Shown piece after piece: positions 39,703 through 47,718 of a stretch of DNA of 61,588 nucleotides. Within the stretch, counting starts at the first letter, position 1. Each line of letters opens with the position of its first letter. The stretch comes from Pseudomonadota bacterium (GTDB lineage: Bacteria; Pseudomonadota; Gammaproteobacteria; Xanthomonadales; Rhodanobacteraceae): NCBI GenBank assembly GCA_029561145.1, contig JAKQJM010000004.1, forward strand, positions 1-61,588. The letters are read 5' to 3'. Both the position numbers and the translations under genes were made by a program. Below the pieces are notes generated by a model that saw only the letters and a program-made list of their open reading frames with translations, searched no databases and was not told the DNA's origin.

Positions 39703-39795
39703 TCCGGTCCGCATCGACTGTTCGCGCTCGATGATTCACGCCCGGCAGCGACCGCGCGTGCGAGGCTTGCATCCCTTTGGAGAACATTGAAGACC

Positions 39796-40491
39796 ATGTC
39801 CAGCATCCGCGCGATCGTCACCGATATCGAAGGCACGACCAGTTCGATCAGCTTCGTCAAGGACGTGCTGTTTCCCTACGCGCGCGAGCGGCTCCCGGCA
39901 TTCGTGGTCACCCACTACGACACACCCGAAGTCCAGCACTGGCTGCATGAGGCCGCCCGTGAAGCAGGCCTCGTCTCGGCCAGCGAACAGGAAATGATCG
40001 ACCTGCTGATCGGCTGGATCGACAGCGACCGCAAATCGACCGCGTTGAAGGCCTTGCAAGGCATGATCTGGGCAGAGGGTTACCAGGGCGCCGACTTCCA
40101 GGCACACATTTACGAGGACGCCGCGCGCGGCCTGCAGAAATGGGCGGCGAACGGCCTGCGTCTGTACGTCTACTCCTCGGGCTCGGTGCCGGCGCAGAAA
40201 CTGCTGTTCGGAAACACCGCGGCCGGAGACCTCACGTCGCTGTTCTCGGGTTATTTCGACACCGAAACCGGTGCAAAACGCGAATCGGCATCGTATGCGC
40301 GGATCGCCGAGGCAATCGGATTGCCGGCATCGGCGATCCTGTTCCTGTCCGACATCGCCGAGGAACTCGACGCGGCGCACGACGCCGGCATGCAGACCAT
40401 CCTCCTCGCGCGCGATTCCCGTGGATGCCCTGCGAATTCGCGGCATCGCTGCGTGGTCGGTTTCGATGCGATCGATCCTTCGCTGATCTGA
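39796..40491 (+). CDS. mtnC: Enolase-phosphatase E1
   Basis: A HAD-superfamily enzyme of 231 residues that enolises and dephosphorylates 2,3-diketo-5-methylthiopentyl-1-phosphate to acireductone. Motif I is D10-I-E12-G-T-T ([13 protein letters not shown]), the E1 variant of DxD. Motif II is [14 protein letters not shown], and motif III ends in [12 protein letters not shown]. The ATG at 39796 is preferred over a TTG nine bases upstream. It completes the mtnB-mtnD-mtnC group; the C13 peptidase gene starts four bases after its stop. Confidence 0.97.
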   Translation: MSSIRAIVTDIEGTTSSISFVKDVLFPYARERLPAFVVTHYDTPEVQHWLHEAAREAGLVSASEQEMIDLLIGWIDSDRKSTALKALQGMIWAEGYQGADFQAHIYEDAARGLQKWAANGLRLYVYSSGSVPAQKLLFGNTAAGDLTSLFSGYFDTETGAKRESASYARIAEAIGLPASAILFLSDIAEELDAAHDAGMQTILLARDSRGCPANSRHRCVVGFDAIDPSLI

Positions 40492-40495
40492 ACCG

Positions 40496-41962
40496 ATGAA
40501 CATTCTTGCATCGGTCATTCGCGACGGCGTGCGGGTATGCTTTCTGCGACGCCCGCGCGGAAATCCTGCCGCGCCTGGCGGCGGCGCGTTCGTCGGCAGC
40601 CTTGTTTTCTACCTGCTGGTCGAACTCGTCACGAGCGGATTCGAGGCCTCTGCTCCGCGGACACTGGTCGGCTGGGGTTTCAGCACCTTGCTGGCCGACG
40701 CCACATTGACCCTTGTCGCAGCCTGGCTGATCGTGCGTCTTTCGGGACGTGAAGGGATCACCTGGGGAGTGGCCGCGATTGCACTCTCGGCGACGGCCGC
40801 AACCGCCTTGCTGATCCACTGGCCGCTGCAGGCGGCCGCGTTGCGCCTCTATCAGGACGGCAATGCATCGGCAGCGATCGCATTGACCTGGCTCTCGCAG
40901 GCCTGGTGGTGGTTCGTGCTGATCGCGCTCGCGCGCTGGTTGTTGCCACGTCGGTTGCCGATGACCCTGCTTGCGGCAACCCTCGCCTATGCGGTCTCGG
41001 CCATGCCGTGGTGGTGGATCCCGGGTGCGCCGCTTGTCCTGCAAGACAGCGCAGCGATGGCAGCGGCGGCCAGCGACGGCGATGAAGATGGCGAAGACGC
41101 GATCGTCGAAGGTGGATTCGAGCAGGAGTCGACCGAACAAGGCGTTGCCTTCGACGCCGAGCAGCTCATATTCGATCAGGCGCGCCTGCTCCAGTCGGCC
41201 ATCGACGCCTTGCACCCGCGCATTCCGGGACGGACCAACCTGTACGTCGTCGCATTTGCTGGCGATGGCAGCGAGAACGTGTTCCGCAACGAAGTCGAGT
41301 ACGCCGGTCGATTGTTCGCGCGCCGTTTTGACGCGGAAGGGCATGTGCTGATGCTCGAGAACAATCCGGCCAGCATCGACGAACGCCCGCTGGCCACCCT
41401 GACCAACCTGCGCCTTGCGTTGGCCGCGATAGCGGAACGGATGGACGCTTCCGAAGACATCCTGCTGGTCTACCTGACCTCGCACGGATCCAGCGATCAC
41501 GAGCTCCATGTCGCACTCGACCCGTTGCCGCTGAACCAGATCGCGCCCGAAGATCTCGCCGATGCACTGCAGACCACTCCATCGATGCGCTGGAAGGTGC
41601 TCGTGGTCAACGCCTGCTATTCGGGAGGGTTCATCGATGCCCTGCGGGATGACTCGACGATGGTCATCACTGCCGCGCGCAGCGATCGCACTTCATTCGG
41701 TTGCGGCTCGGAATCCGAGATCACCTACTTCGGCAAGGCGTTTCTCGCCGAGGCGCTCAATCAAACCACGTCGTTTGCCGATGCGTTTGCAATGGCGAAA
41801 GACGCCGTGGCCGAATGGGAGGTCCGCGATCACGAGGAACTGCAGTCCGAACCGCAGATCGCGAGTTCGCGCAGCATCGAGGCCAAGCTCGGCAAGTGGA
41901 GCCGCGCGTTGCCGGCAGCAGCGCCGATTCCGTTCGCGCCCGCGGCCAGCACGCAACCCTGA
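40496..41962 (+). CDS. Membrane-anchored C13-family (legumain-like) cysteine peptidase
   Basis: A 488-residue protein. Residues about 30-190 hold four or five membrane helices. An acidic linker (about 195-220, with GDEDGEDA) leads to a caspase/legumain-fold domain. The dyad is H330 in YLTSHGSSDHEL and C374 in VVNACYSGGFIDAL, matching peptidase family C13. The family in bacteria is poorly studied; membrane-tethered members are found in Xanthomonadales. Substrate and side of the membrane are unknown. It starts four bases after mtnC, yet has no obvious link to methionine salvage; it probably shares the transcript by position only. It converges on the glutathione peroxidase gene. Confidence 0.85.
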   Translation: MNILASVIRDGVRVCFLRRPRGNPAAPGGGAFVGSLVFYLLVELVTSGFEASAPRTLVGWGFSTLLADATLTLVAAWLIVRLSGREGITWGVAAIALSATAATALLIHWPLQAAALRLYQDGNASAAIALTWLSQAWWWFVLIALARWLLPRRLPMTLLAATLAYAVSAMPWWWIPGAPLVLQDSAAMAAAASDGDEDGEDAIVEGGFEQESTEQGVAFDAEQLIFDQARLLQSAIDALHPRIPGRTNLYVVAFAGDGSENVFRNEVEYAGRLFARRFDAEGHVLMLENNPASIDERPLATLTNLRLALAAIAERMDASEDILLVYLTSHGSSDHELHVALDPLPLNQIAPEDLADALQTTPSMRWKVLVVNACYSGGFIDALRDDSTMVITAARSDRTSFGCGSESEITYFGKAFLAEALNQTTSFADAFAMAKDAVAEWEVRDHEELQSEPQIASSRSIEAKLGKWSRALPAAAPIPFAPAASTQP

Positions 41963-41984
41963 TCCGATTGCGCCGGCCCCCGTC

Positions 41985-42467
41985 TCAGCCGAGCAGCTTC
42001 GCCACGTCCTTGCCGATCGCTTCGGGTTTGTCGGTCGGGGCATAGCGCTTGATCACGTTTCCCTCGCGGTCGACGAGGAACTTGGTGAAATTCCATTTGA
42101 TCGCACCGATGCCGAGCAAACCTGATTTTTCCTTCTTGAGCCATTCATACAGAGGGTGGGCACCGCCGCCGTTGACCTCGATCTTGGCGAACATCGGAAA
42201 GCTGACGTCATAGGTCAGGGAGCAGAAATTCCGGATCTCGGCTTCATCTCCGGGCTCCTGATGACCGAACTGGTCGCAGGGAAAACCTAGTACCTCGAAC
42301 CCCTTGGCGTGGTATTCCTTCTGCAGCGCTTCCAGTCCCGTGTACTGGGGCGTGAAACCGCATTTCGAAGCCACGTTGACGATCAGCAACGCCTCGCCCT
42401 TGTACTTCGACAAGGACTGTTCGTTGCCGTCGATATCGCGCGCGGAGAAATCATAGGCTGTGGTCAT
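41985..42467 (-). CDS. Glutathione peroxidase (thiol peroxidase of the GPx family)
   Basis: A 160-residue GPx-family peroxidase. The tetrad is complete: C36 (NVASKCGFTP), Q70 (FGHQEPG), W125 and N126 (IKWNFTKFLVD). A second cysteine, C64 in LGFPCDQF, is a placement seen in bacterial members. It is a cysteine, not selenocysteine, enzyme, and many such proteins use thioredoxin rather than glutathione. No signal peptide is present, so it acts in the cytosol. Single gene, 116 bases from the divergent EF-hand gene. Confidence 0.93.
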   Translation of the reverse strand: MTTAYDFSARDIDGNEQSLSKYKGEALLIVNVASKCGFTPQYTGLEALQKEYHAKGFEVLGFPCDQFGHQEPGDEAEIRNFCSLTYDVSFPMFAKIEVNGGGAHPLYEWLKKEKSGLLGIGAIKWNFTKFLVDREGNVIKRYAPTDKPEAIGKDVAKLLG

Positions 42468-42582
42468 GTCGGTCTCGGGACATCGGGAAGGTCGGAACTA
42501 GCGTACAGCAACGCCACGTTCGGGCAAGGTTAATGCGCGGTGGCCAGAATCGGCATTCCGTCCCAACGTCGGAGCCACACCC

Positions 42583-42888
42583 ATGAAACGCCTGATCCAC
42601 GGTCTTGTCGCGACAGCCCTGATGGGCCTTGCTGCCAGCGCTGTCGCGCAAAGCGACCCGATGTCCAACGGTTCCGGACAAGTCACCGTCCGCAGCGCCG
42701 GCACCGGCTATACGCCTTCCGGCCCGGCTCCTGATTTCAGCCAGCTCGACAACGACGGCAATGGCAGCATCGACGAAACGGAAGCGACTGGCTACAAGCT
42801 GCTTGCCAACGATTTCCGCATGGCGGACAGCAACCGCGATGGCCGCGTCTCAAAGCACGAGTACGAACGCTGGGCAGCGATGCCCTGA
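42583..42888 (+). CDS. Small secreted EF-hand protein
   Basis: A 101-residue exported protein with two EF-hand calcium loops: D56-x-D-x-N-x-S-x-x-E (DNDGNGSIDETE) and D82-x-N-x-D-x-R-x-x-x-x-E (DSNRDGRVSKHE). The signal peptide ends near residue 22 (ASAVAQ). Family members are called EF-hand domain-containing proteins; a periplasmic calcium-binding or structural role is likely but unproven. The upstream region carries AACGTCGGAG as ribosome site. It converges on uup, with an imperfect hairpin in the short gap. Confidence 0.88.
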   Translation: MKRLIHGLVATALMGLAASAVAQSDPMSNGSGQVTVRSAGTGYTPSGPAPDFSQLDNDGNGSIDETEATGYKLLANDFRMADSNRDGRVSKHEYERWAAMP

Positions 42889-42892
42889 TCGC

Positions 42893-42915
42893 GGCTGGCC
42901 GTTCGACGGTCAGCC
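42893..42915. terminator. Hairpin between convergent EF-hand and uup genes
   Basis: GGCTGGCCG and CGGTCAGCC pair over nine positions (one G-T) around a five-base loop, overlapping the uup stop. No T tract follows, so it is at best a weak bidirectional terminator. Confidence 0.28.
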
Positions 42916-44799
42916 CTGGCCGCTCGCGGCTTCGAGTTCCTGCCAACGTGCATAGGCGGCGTCAAGCTCGGCCTGGCTCTTGGCCATGGCCTCGTTCGCC
43001 GCGACAATGGCGTCCGCCGACTGCCGGAAGTAGGAGGGATCGTTCATCGCGGCGGTCAGTCCGGCAATCCGGATTTCCAGCGCCTCGATGACGCCCGGCA
43101 ATTTTTCCAGCTCGCGCATCTCCTTGTAGGCGAGCTTGCGCCTGACCGGGACCGGAGCCAGCGGTTCCGCGGCGGTCGCAGCGGCTTCGTTGCGCGGTCG
43201 CATCGACATCGCCTGCGGTCGCTGGCGCAGCCATTCCGCATAGCCGCCCACGTATTCGCCGACCCTGCCCTCGCCTTCGAGCGCCAGCGTGCTGGTCACG
43301 ACGTTGTCGAGGAACTCGCGATCGTGCGAGACCAGCAGCAGCGTGCCTGCATAGTCGACCAGCAGTTCTTCAAGCAGTTCGAGGGTCTCCACATCGAGGT
43401 CATTGGTCGGTTCGTCCATGACCAGCAGGTTCGATGGTTTCGCAAACAGGCGCGCGAGCAGGAGCCGGTTGCGCTCGCCACCCGACAGCGCCGAAATCGG
43501 CGCCCGTGCGCGTTCGGGCGTGAACAGGAAATCCTGCAGGTAGCCGATGGCGTGCTTGCGCGCGCCATTGATCTCGATGAACTCGCGTCCATCGGCGACA
43601 TTGTCCAACGCGCTCATGTCCTCGCGAAGCTGCGTGCGATGCTGGTCGAAATAGGCGATCTCGAGCTGGGTGCCGATGCGCACTTCGCCGGCCTGCGGCT
43701 CCAGTTCGCCGAGCAGCAGGCGCAACAGGGTGGTCTTGCCTGATCCGTTCGGGCCAATCAGGCCGATGCGGTCGCCGCGCATGATCGTGGTCGAGAAGTC
43801 CCGGATCAGGCTGCGGCCCGGAATCGAATAGGCAATCTCATTCGCCTCGATGACCTTGCGCCCGGAATTCTGGGCGGTTCCGGCCTGCATGCGCACGTTG
43901 CCGGTCTGGTTGCGTCGCTCGCCGCGCTCACGACGCATCGCTTCGAGGCGTCGCACGCGACCTTCGTCACGCGTGCGACGTGCCTTGATGCCCTGCCGGA
44001 TCCATACCTCTTCCTGGGCGAGCTTCTTGTCGAACAGCGCATTCGCCTGTGCCTCCGCATGCAGGCGTTCCTCGCGGCGACGCAGGTAGTTTTCGTAGTC
44101 GCCAGGCCAGCTCGTCAGCTTGCCGCGATCAATCTCGATGATGCGCGTGGCGAGCGAGCGCACGAAACGCCGGTCGTGGGTGATGAAGACCACGCTGCCG
44201 GCAAAATTCTTCAGGAACTCTTCAAGCCAAGCGATCGCTTCGATGTCGAGATGGTTGGTTGGCTCGTCAAGCAGCAGCACATCAGGCTCGAGGACAAGCG
44301 CGCGCGCGAGCAGGACACGTCGCTTCATGCCGCCCGACTGCGCGCGGAATTCGTCGTCCTCGGGCAGTTCCAGCTTGCCAAGCACCTGGGTCACGCGGCG
44401 GTCGAGATCCCAGCCGTTGGCCGCCTCGATGCGCGACTGCACATCGGCCAGCGCGCGCATGTCGCTGTCGTCGACGAGATGGTGGACAAGGTGATGGTAT
44501 TCGGCGAGCAGCTTGCCGATATCACCGAGCGCGCCAGCCACGACGTCGAAGATCGAGCCGTCGGTGCCCTGCGGCACTTCCTGGGCCAGCCGTGCGACGA
44601 CAACACCGGGCGACACGCGCACTTCACCATCATCGGGATGGATCTCGCGATCGATCAGCTTGAGCAAGGTCGATTTTCCGGCGCCGTTGCGCCCGACCAC
44701 GCAGACACGCTCGCGCGGTTCCAGCGCGAATTCGACATCGTCGAGCAGCAGCGGGCCGCCGATGCTGTAGTCGAGTTTGCGCAGTTCAATCAGGGCCAT
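42910..44799 (-). CDS. uup: ABC-F ATPase Uup
   Basis: A soluble ABC-F protein of 629 residues with two ATPase domains and no membrane part. The first has Walker A GRNGAGKST (about 34-42), signature SGGMKRRVLLARAL, and Walker B VLLLDEPTNHLD. The second has GPNGSGKTT, LSGGERNRLLLAR and LLVMDEPTNDLD. A charged linker lies between them, and a C-terminal coiled coil (from about 555, with YKEMRELEKLP) marks Uup rather than EttA or YheS. Uup acts on the ribosome and influences transposon excision and ribosome assembly. I chose ATG 44799 since MALIELRKLDYSIGG is the family start. Confidence 0.94.
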   Translation of the reverse strand: MALIELRKLDYSIGGPLLLDDVEFALEPRERVCVVGRNGAGKSTLLKLIDREIHPDDGEVRVSPGVVVARLAQEVPQGTDGSIFDVVAGALGDIGKLLAEYHHLVHHLVDDSDMRALADVQSRIEAANGWDLDRRVTQVLGKLELPEDDEFRAQSGGMKRRVLLARALVLEPDVLLLDEPTNHLDIEAIAWLEEFLKNFAGSVVFITHDRRFVRSLATRIIEIDRGKLTSWPGDYENYLRRREERLHAEAQANALFDKKLAQEEVWIRQGIKARRTRDEGRVRRLEAMRRERGERRNQTGNVRMQAGTAQNSGRKVIEANEIAYSIPGRSLIRDFSTTIMRGDRIGLIGPNGSGKTTLLRLLLGELEPQAGEVRIGTQLEIAYFDQHRTQLREDMSALDNVADGREFIEINGARKHAIGYLQDFLFTPERARAPISALSGGERNRLLLARLFAKPSNLLVMDEPTNDLDVETLELLEELLVDYAGTLLLVSHDREFLDNVVTSTLALEGEGRVGEYVGGYAEWLRQRPQAMSMRPRNEAAATAAEPLAPVPVRRKLAYKEMRELEKLPGVIEALEIRIAGLTAAMNDPSYFRQSADAIVAANEAMAKSQAELDAAYARWQELEAASGQG

Positions 44800-44934
44800 G
44801 GAAGTCGCCAGCAGGAATAGAGGAGGATCGCCAGGGAAAACCGGATCCGGGATTTGGGCCAAGGCATCGCGAAACGACGCGCAAGACGGGATTGTGCATG
44901 GTCCGACTGTCGTCAATGCCAGGACTGATGGCAC

Positions 44935-44942
44935 TGTAGACT
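44935..44942 (+). promoter_or_regulatory. Possible -10 element upstream of epimerase gene
   Basis: TGTAGACT, identical to the octamer at 6472-6479, lies 73 bases before the epimerase ATG in the divergent gap with uup. No clear -35 hexamer is seen at 17 bases. Confidence 0.3.
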
Positions 44943-45015
44943 GCATCGGCAGCGCGCAAGGCTATCGGCCTGAGGATGTCACTCAGGGCCGGCAGTACCT
45001 ATCGGGGAGTCCATC

Positions 45016-46164
45016 ATGTCGATCAGCCGACGCAATATTATCAAGTTGGGCGCCCTTGCAACTGCCCTTGGTCTTTCCGCGCGCGGAATTCGCGCCCAGA
45101 CGACACAGCAATCGAGTGGAAAGTCCTTGCGCATCCTTGTCCTCGGCGGCACCGGCTTCATCGGCCCGCACCAGGTGCGCTACGCCGTCTCGCGCGGCCA
45201 CCAGGTCAGCGTGTTCAATCGCGGACAACGCCAGGCCGACCTGCCGTCTGGCGTCGAGCATCTCAACGGCGACCGCGATGTCGGCAAGCTCGATGCACTG
45301 AAGGGTCGCGAGTGGGATGTCTGCATCGACAATCCGACCAGCGTGCCGTTCTGGGTACGCGACGTCGGCCGCATCCTCAAGGGCAAGATCGGGCACTACG
45401 TTTTTGTCTCGACGATTTCGGCGTATGCCGACAACAGCCAACCTCATGCGAACGAGGATTCCGCGCTCGCGACGTACGCCGGCAAGGACGCGATGAAGGA
45501 GACGCGCGAGACGCTGAAGGCGGACATGGGCCTCTACGGACCGCTGAAGGCAGCCAGCGAACGTGAAGCAGCGCGCTGGTTTCCGGGCATCACGACGATC
45601 ATCCGTCCGGGCCTGATCGTGGGTCCAGGCGATGCCACGGATCGCTTCACCTATTGGCCGGTGCGCCTCGCCCGCGGTGGCGAGGTGCTTGCTCCGGGCG
45701 ACGGCAGCGATCCCGTGCAGTTCATCGATGCGCGCGATCTCGCCGAATGGATGATCCGCATCGTCGAGGCGCGCCGTTTCGGCACCTACAACGCCACTGG
45801 ACCGGATTACCCGCTGAGCATGGCGGCGATGCTGCACGGTATTCGTGCAACCGGGAGCGCCGGCGCACGCCTGACCTGGGTACCGACCGATTTTCTTGAG
45901 GCACAGAAATTGTCGGCCTGGTCGGACTTGCCGGTCTGGATTCCGGCCCAGGGCGAAACGGCAGGCTTTGCCTCACGCGACAACCAACGCGCGCTCGCCG
46001 CCGGGCTGGGCTTCCGACCGCTCGCGGCGACCGCGAACGATACCCTCGCCTGGTTCGACACGTTGCCGGCGCCACGGCGATCGAAGCTGCTCGCGGGCCT
46101 CAGCGCGGAGCGAGAAGTCGAGGTGCTCGCCGCCTGGCACGCGAGCGGCAAGGGCAACCGATGA
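45016..46164 (+). CDS. Tat-signal NAD-dependent epimerase/dehydratase-like protein
   Basis: An extended-SDR protein of 382 residues. A Tat signal opens it (SRRNIIKLGALATALGLSA, R5-R6; cleavage near RAQ at 28). The Rossmann motif is LGGTGFIG (43-50), and YGPLK gives the YxxxK pair near residue 175. GRILKGKIGHYVFVSTISAY resembles mRNA-binding/isoflavone-reductase-like SDRs. NAD enzymes in the periplasm are rare, and Tat export with bound cofactor would explain it. Substrate unknown; a sugar-nucleotide or small-molecule role cannot be told apart. GGGGAG lies upstream as ribosome site. The YkgJ-type gene overlaps its stop. Confidence 0.85.
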   Translation: MSISRRNIIKLGALATALGLSARGIRAQTTQQSSGKSLRILVLGGTGFIGPHQVRYAVSRGHQVSVFNRGQRQADLPSGVEHLNGDRDVGKLDALKGREWDVCIDNPTSVPFWVRDVGRILKGKIGHYVFVSTISAYADNSQPHANEDSALATYAGKDAMKETRETLKADMGLYGPLKAASEREAARWFPGITTIIRPGLIVGPGDATDRFTYWPVRLARGGEVLAPGDGSDPVQFIDARDLAEWMIRIVEARRFGTYNATGPDYPLSMAAMLHGIRATGSAGARLTWVPTDFLEAQKLSAWSDLPVWIPAQGETAGFASRDNQRALAAGLGFRPLAATANDTLAWFDTLPAPRRSKLLAGLSAEREVEVLAAWHASGKGNR

Positions 46165-46520
46165 AGCTGATCGCCGGATCCCGCTCCGCCAGCAGCGGCG
46201 ACGAGGCGCCGGATATCGATCCGGCAATCCGCTGCAGCCGGTGCGAGGCGACCTGCTGTCGCCTGACCGTGCATGTCATGTCCGACGATCCGACTCCCGA
46301 CTACTTCATCGACCAGGACGAGCACGGGATGGACGTGATGCGCCGGCTCGATGACGGCTGGTGCACGGCGCTCGACCGCGCGACGATGCGCTGCACGATC
46401 TATTCAATGCGGCCGCTGGTCTGCCGGGACTTCGACATGGGTGGCCGCGACTGCCGTGAAGTACGCGCCAATGAGCGAGGGCTGGCCATTACCGTTGTCC
46501 AGGGCAACGCCGATCCTTGA
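46161..46520 (+). CDS. YkgJ-family cysteine-cluster protein
   Basis: A 119-residue protein with a cysteine cluster (C25, C28, C32, C33, C68, C78, C88, C98), the pattern of the YkgJ/UPF0153 family. The cluster probably binds zinc or an iron-sulfur centre; function is unknown. The second half reads CTIYSMRPLVCRDFDMGGRDC, a family signature. No signal peptide is present. The ATG overlaps the epimerase stop (ATGA), so both are translated together, although their roles are not obviously linked. Confidence 0.88.
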   Translation: MKLIAGSRSASSGDEAPDIDPAIRCSRCEATCCRLTVHVMSDDPTPDYFIDQDEHGMDVMRRLDDGWCTALDRATMRCTIYSMRPLVCRDFDMGGRDCREVRANERGLAITVVQGNADP

Positions 46521-46589
46521 TCGGCATGCCCATCAGGGTTGCAAGCCCGAATCGGCTGCCAAATAATCCTCGCGACCTCGGGAGGCGCC

Positions 46590-47003
46590 TTGCGCAAACA
46601 GTTGGTGGCCTATGGCTTGTTCCTCGCGGCGGGAACCGCTGCGCTGCAGTGGCTCGACTACCAGCGCCTGGTCCGTTCGCATGCGGGCGACATCTACGTT
46701 TTCCTCATCGCGATCGCCTTCCTCGCTCTGGGCGTCTACCTCGGCGCCCGTGTTTTCGGCAAGTCGGGACACGTCGTGATCGACGGCAATCCGCGGGCCC
46801 TTGAAGCGCTGGGCATCAGCCCGCGCGAACTGGATGTGCTCAGGGAAATCGCCGCCGGTCGCTCCAACAAGGAAATCGCCGCGCGCCTGAACGTGTCGCC
46901 AAATACGGTGAAGACCCATATCGCGCGGCTGTTCGAAAAACTCGGCGCGAAGCGGCGCACCGATGCCATCAATCGCGCGAGGGAGCTCGGGATCGTCTCG
47001 TGA
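46590..47003 (+). CDS. Membrane-anchored LuxR-type HTH regulator
   Basis: A 137-residue regulator with two N-terminal membrane helices (about 5-21 and 33-53) and a C-terminal LuxR/GerE helix-turn-helix (about 77-133: SPRELDVLREIAAGRSNKEIAARLNV). There is no receiver or ligand domain, so the short membrane hairpin itself, or a partner protein, must do the sensing. The TTG at 46590 is chosen because GGAGG sits just upstream and the first helix follows at once; a longer reading from 46539 adds 17 residues. A DUF4199 membrane protein gene follows after 96 bases and is a likely target or partner. Confidence 0.82.
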   Translation: MRKQLVAYGLFLAAGTAALQWLDYQRLVRSHAGDIYVFLIAIAFLALGVYLGARVFGKSGHVVIDGNPRALEALGISPRELDVLREIAAGRSNKEIAARLNVSPNTVKTHIARLFEKLGAKRRTDAINRARELGIVS

Positions 47004-47099
47004 TTGCGGGTGAATCGGGCAAAATCACCTTTTCGGGCGATTGCCGGATACCCCGACCAGAGCGCAAATAGACCGACATCCACCACGGGGAAACGCGTC

Positions 47100-47636
47100 A
47101 TGCTCAAGCAGATTCTCAAGTTCGGCCTGATCGCCGGCCTCATCGTCGGCATTCCGTTGTCGATCCTCTGCCTCACCCTGAAGGACGAGCCACCCGCGGA
47201 CTGGGGCATGGTCGTCGGCTACCTGACCATGCTCATCGCGTTCACGACGATCTTCGTCGCGATCAAGCGCCAGCGCGACATCGATCGGGGCGGCGTGATC
47301 GGCTTCTGGCCAGCCTTGGGCCTCGGCCTCGGCATCAGCCTGGTCGCCAGCATCGTTTACGTACTCGCCTGGGAAGCATCGCTCGCGATCACTGGCGTCG
47401 ATTTCGCCAATACCTTCGCCAACGTGATGATCGAGCAGGAAAAAGCCAAGGGCGTCAGCGCCGAGGCACTCGCCCGGTTCACTGCCGACATGGACCAGTT
47501 CCGCATCCAGTACGCCAATCCGCTGTTTCGCATGCCGATGACGTTCGCCGAGATCTTCCCGGTTGGCCTGCTCGTATCGCTGATTTCAGCCGCCTTGCTG
47601 CGCAACAGCCGCTTTCTTGCCGCGAAACGCAGCTGA
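47100..47636 (+). CDS. DUF4199-type integral membrane protein
   Basis: A 178-residue membrane protein with four predicted helices: about 7-25, 38-56, 72-92 and 152-168. A soluble loop of roughly 55 residues with FANVMIEQEKAKG lies before the last helix. This layout matches DUF4199, of unknown function. ATG 47100 has GGGG a few bases upstream. It is downstream of the membrane-bound LuxR regulator on the same strand. Function not known. Confidence 0.8.
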   Translation: MLKQILKFGLIAGLIVGIPLSILCLTLKDEPPADWGMVVGYLTMLIAFTTIFVAIKRQRDIDRGGVIGFWPALGLGLGISLVASIVYVLAWEASLAITGVDFANTFANVMIEQEKAKGVSAEALARFTADMDQFRIQYANPLFRMPMTFAEIFPVGLLVSLISAALLRNSRFLAAKRS

Positions 47637-47646
47637 CACGCAAGCA

Positions 47647-47709
47647 GCGCGCCATCGGGATTCGACGATCCTGTCCGCGGTGCGGGCGGTTTTTCCCGAT
47701 TCGGCGCGC
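47647..47709. terminator. Large hairpin region between convergent DUF4199 and GGDEF genes
   Basis: GCGCGCC-ATCGGGA (47647-47660) and CCCGAT-TC-GGCGCGC (47695-47709) form a long interrupted stem. Inside it a small GC hairpin CCGC-GGT-GCGG is followed by GGCGG and five T (47690-47694), the shape of a rho-independent terminator on the plus strand. It lies in the 82-base gap between two convergent genes. Confidence 0.45.
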
Positions 47710-47718
47710 CGCCTGGTC

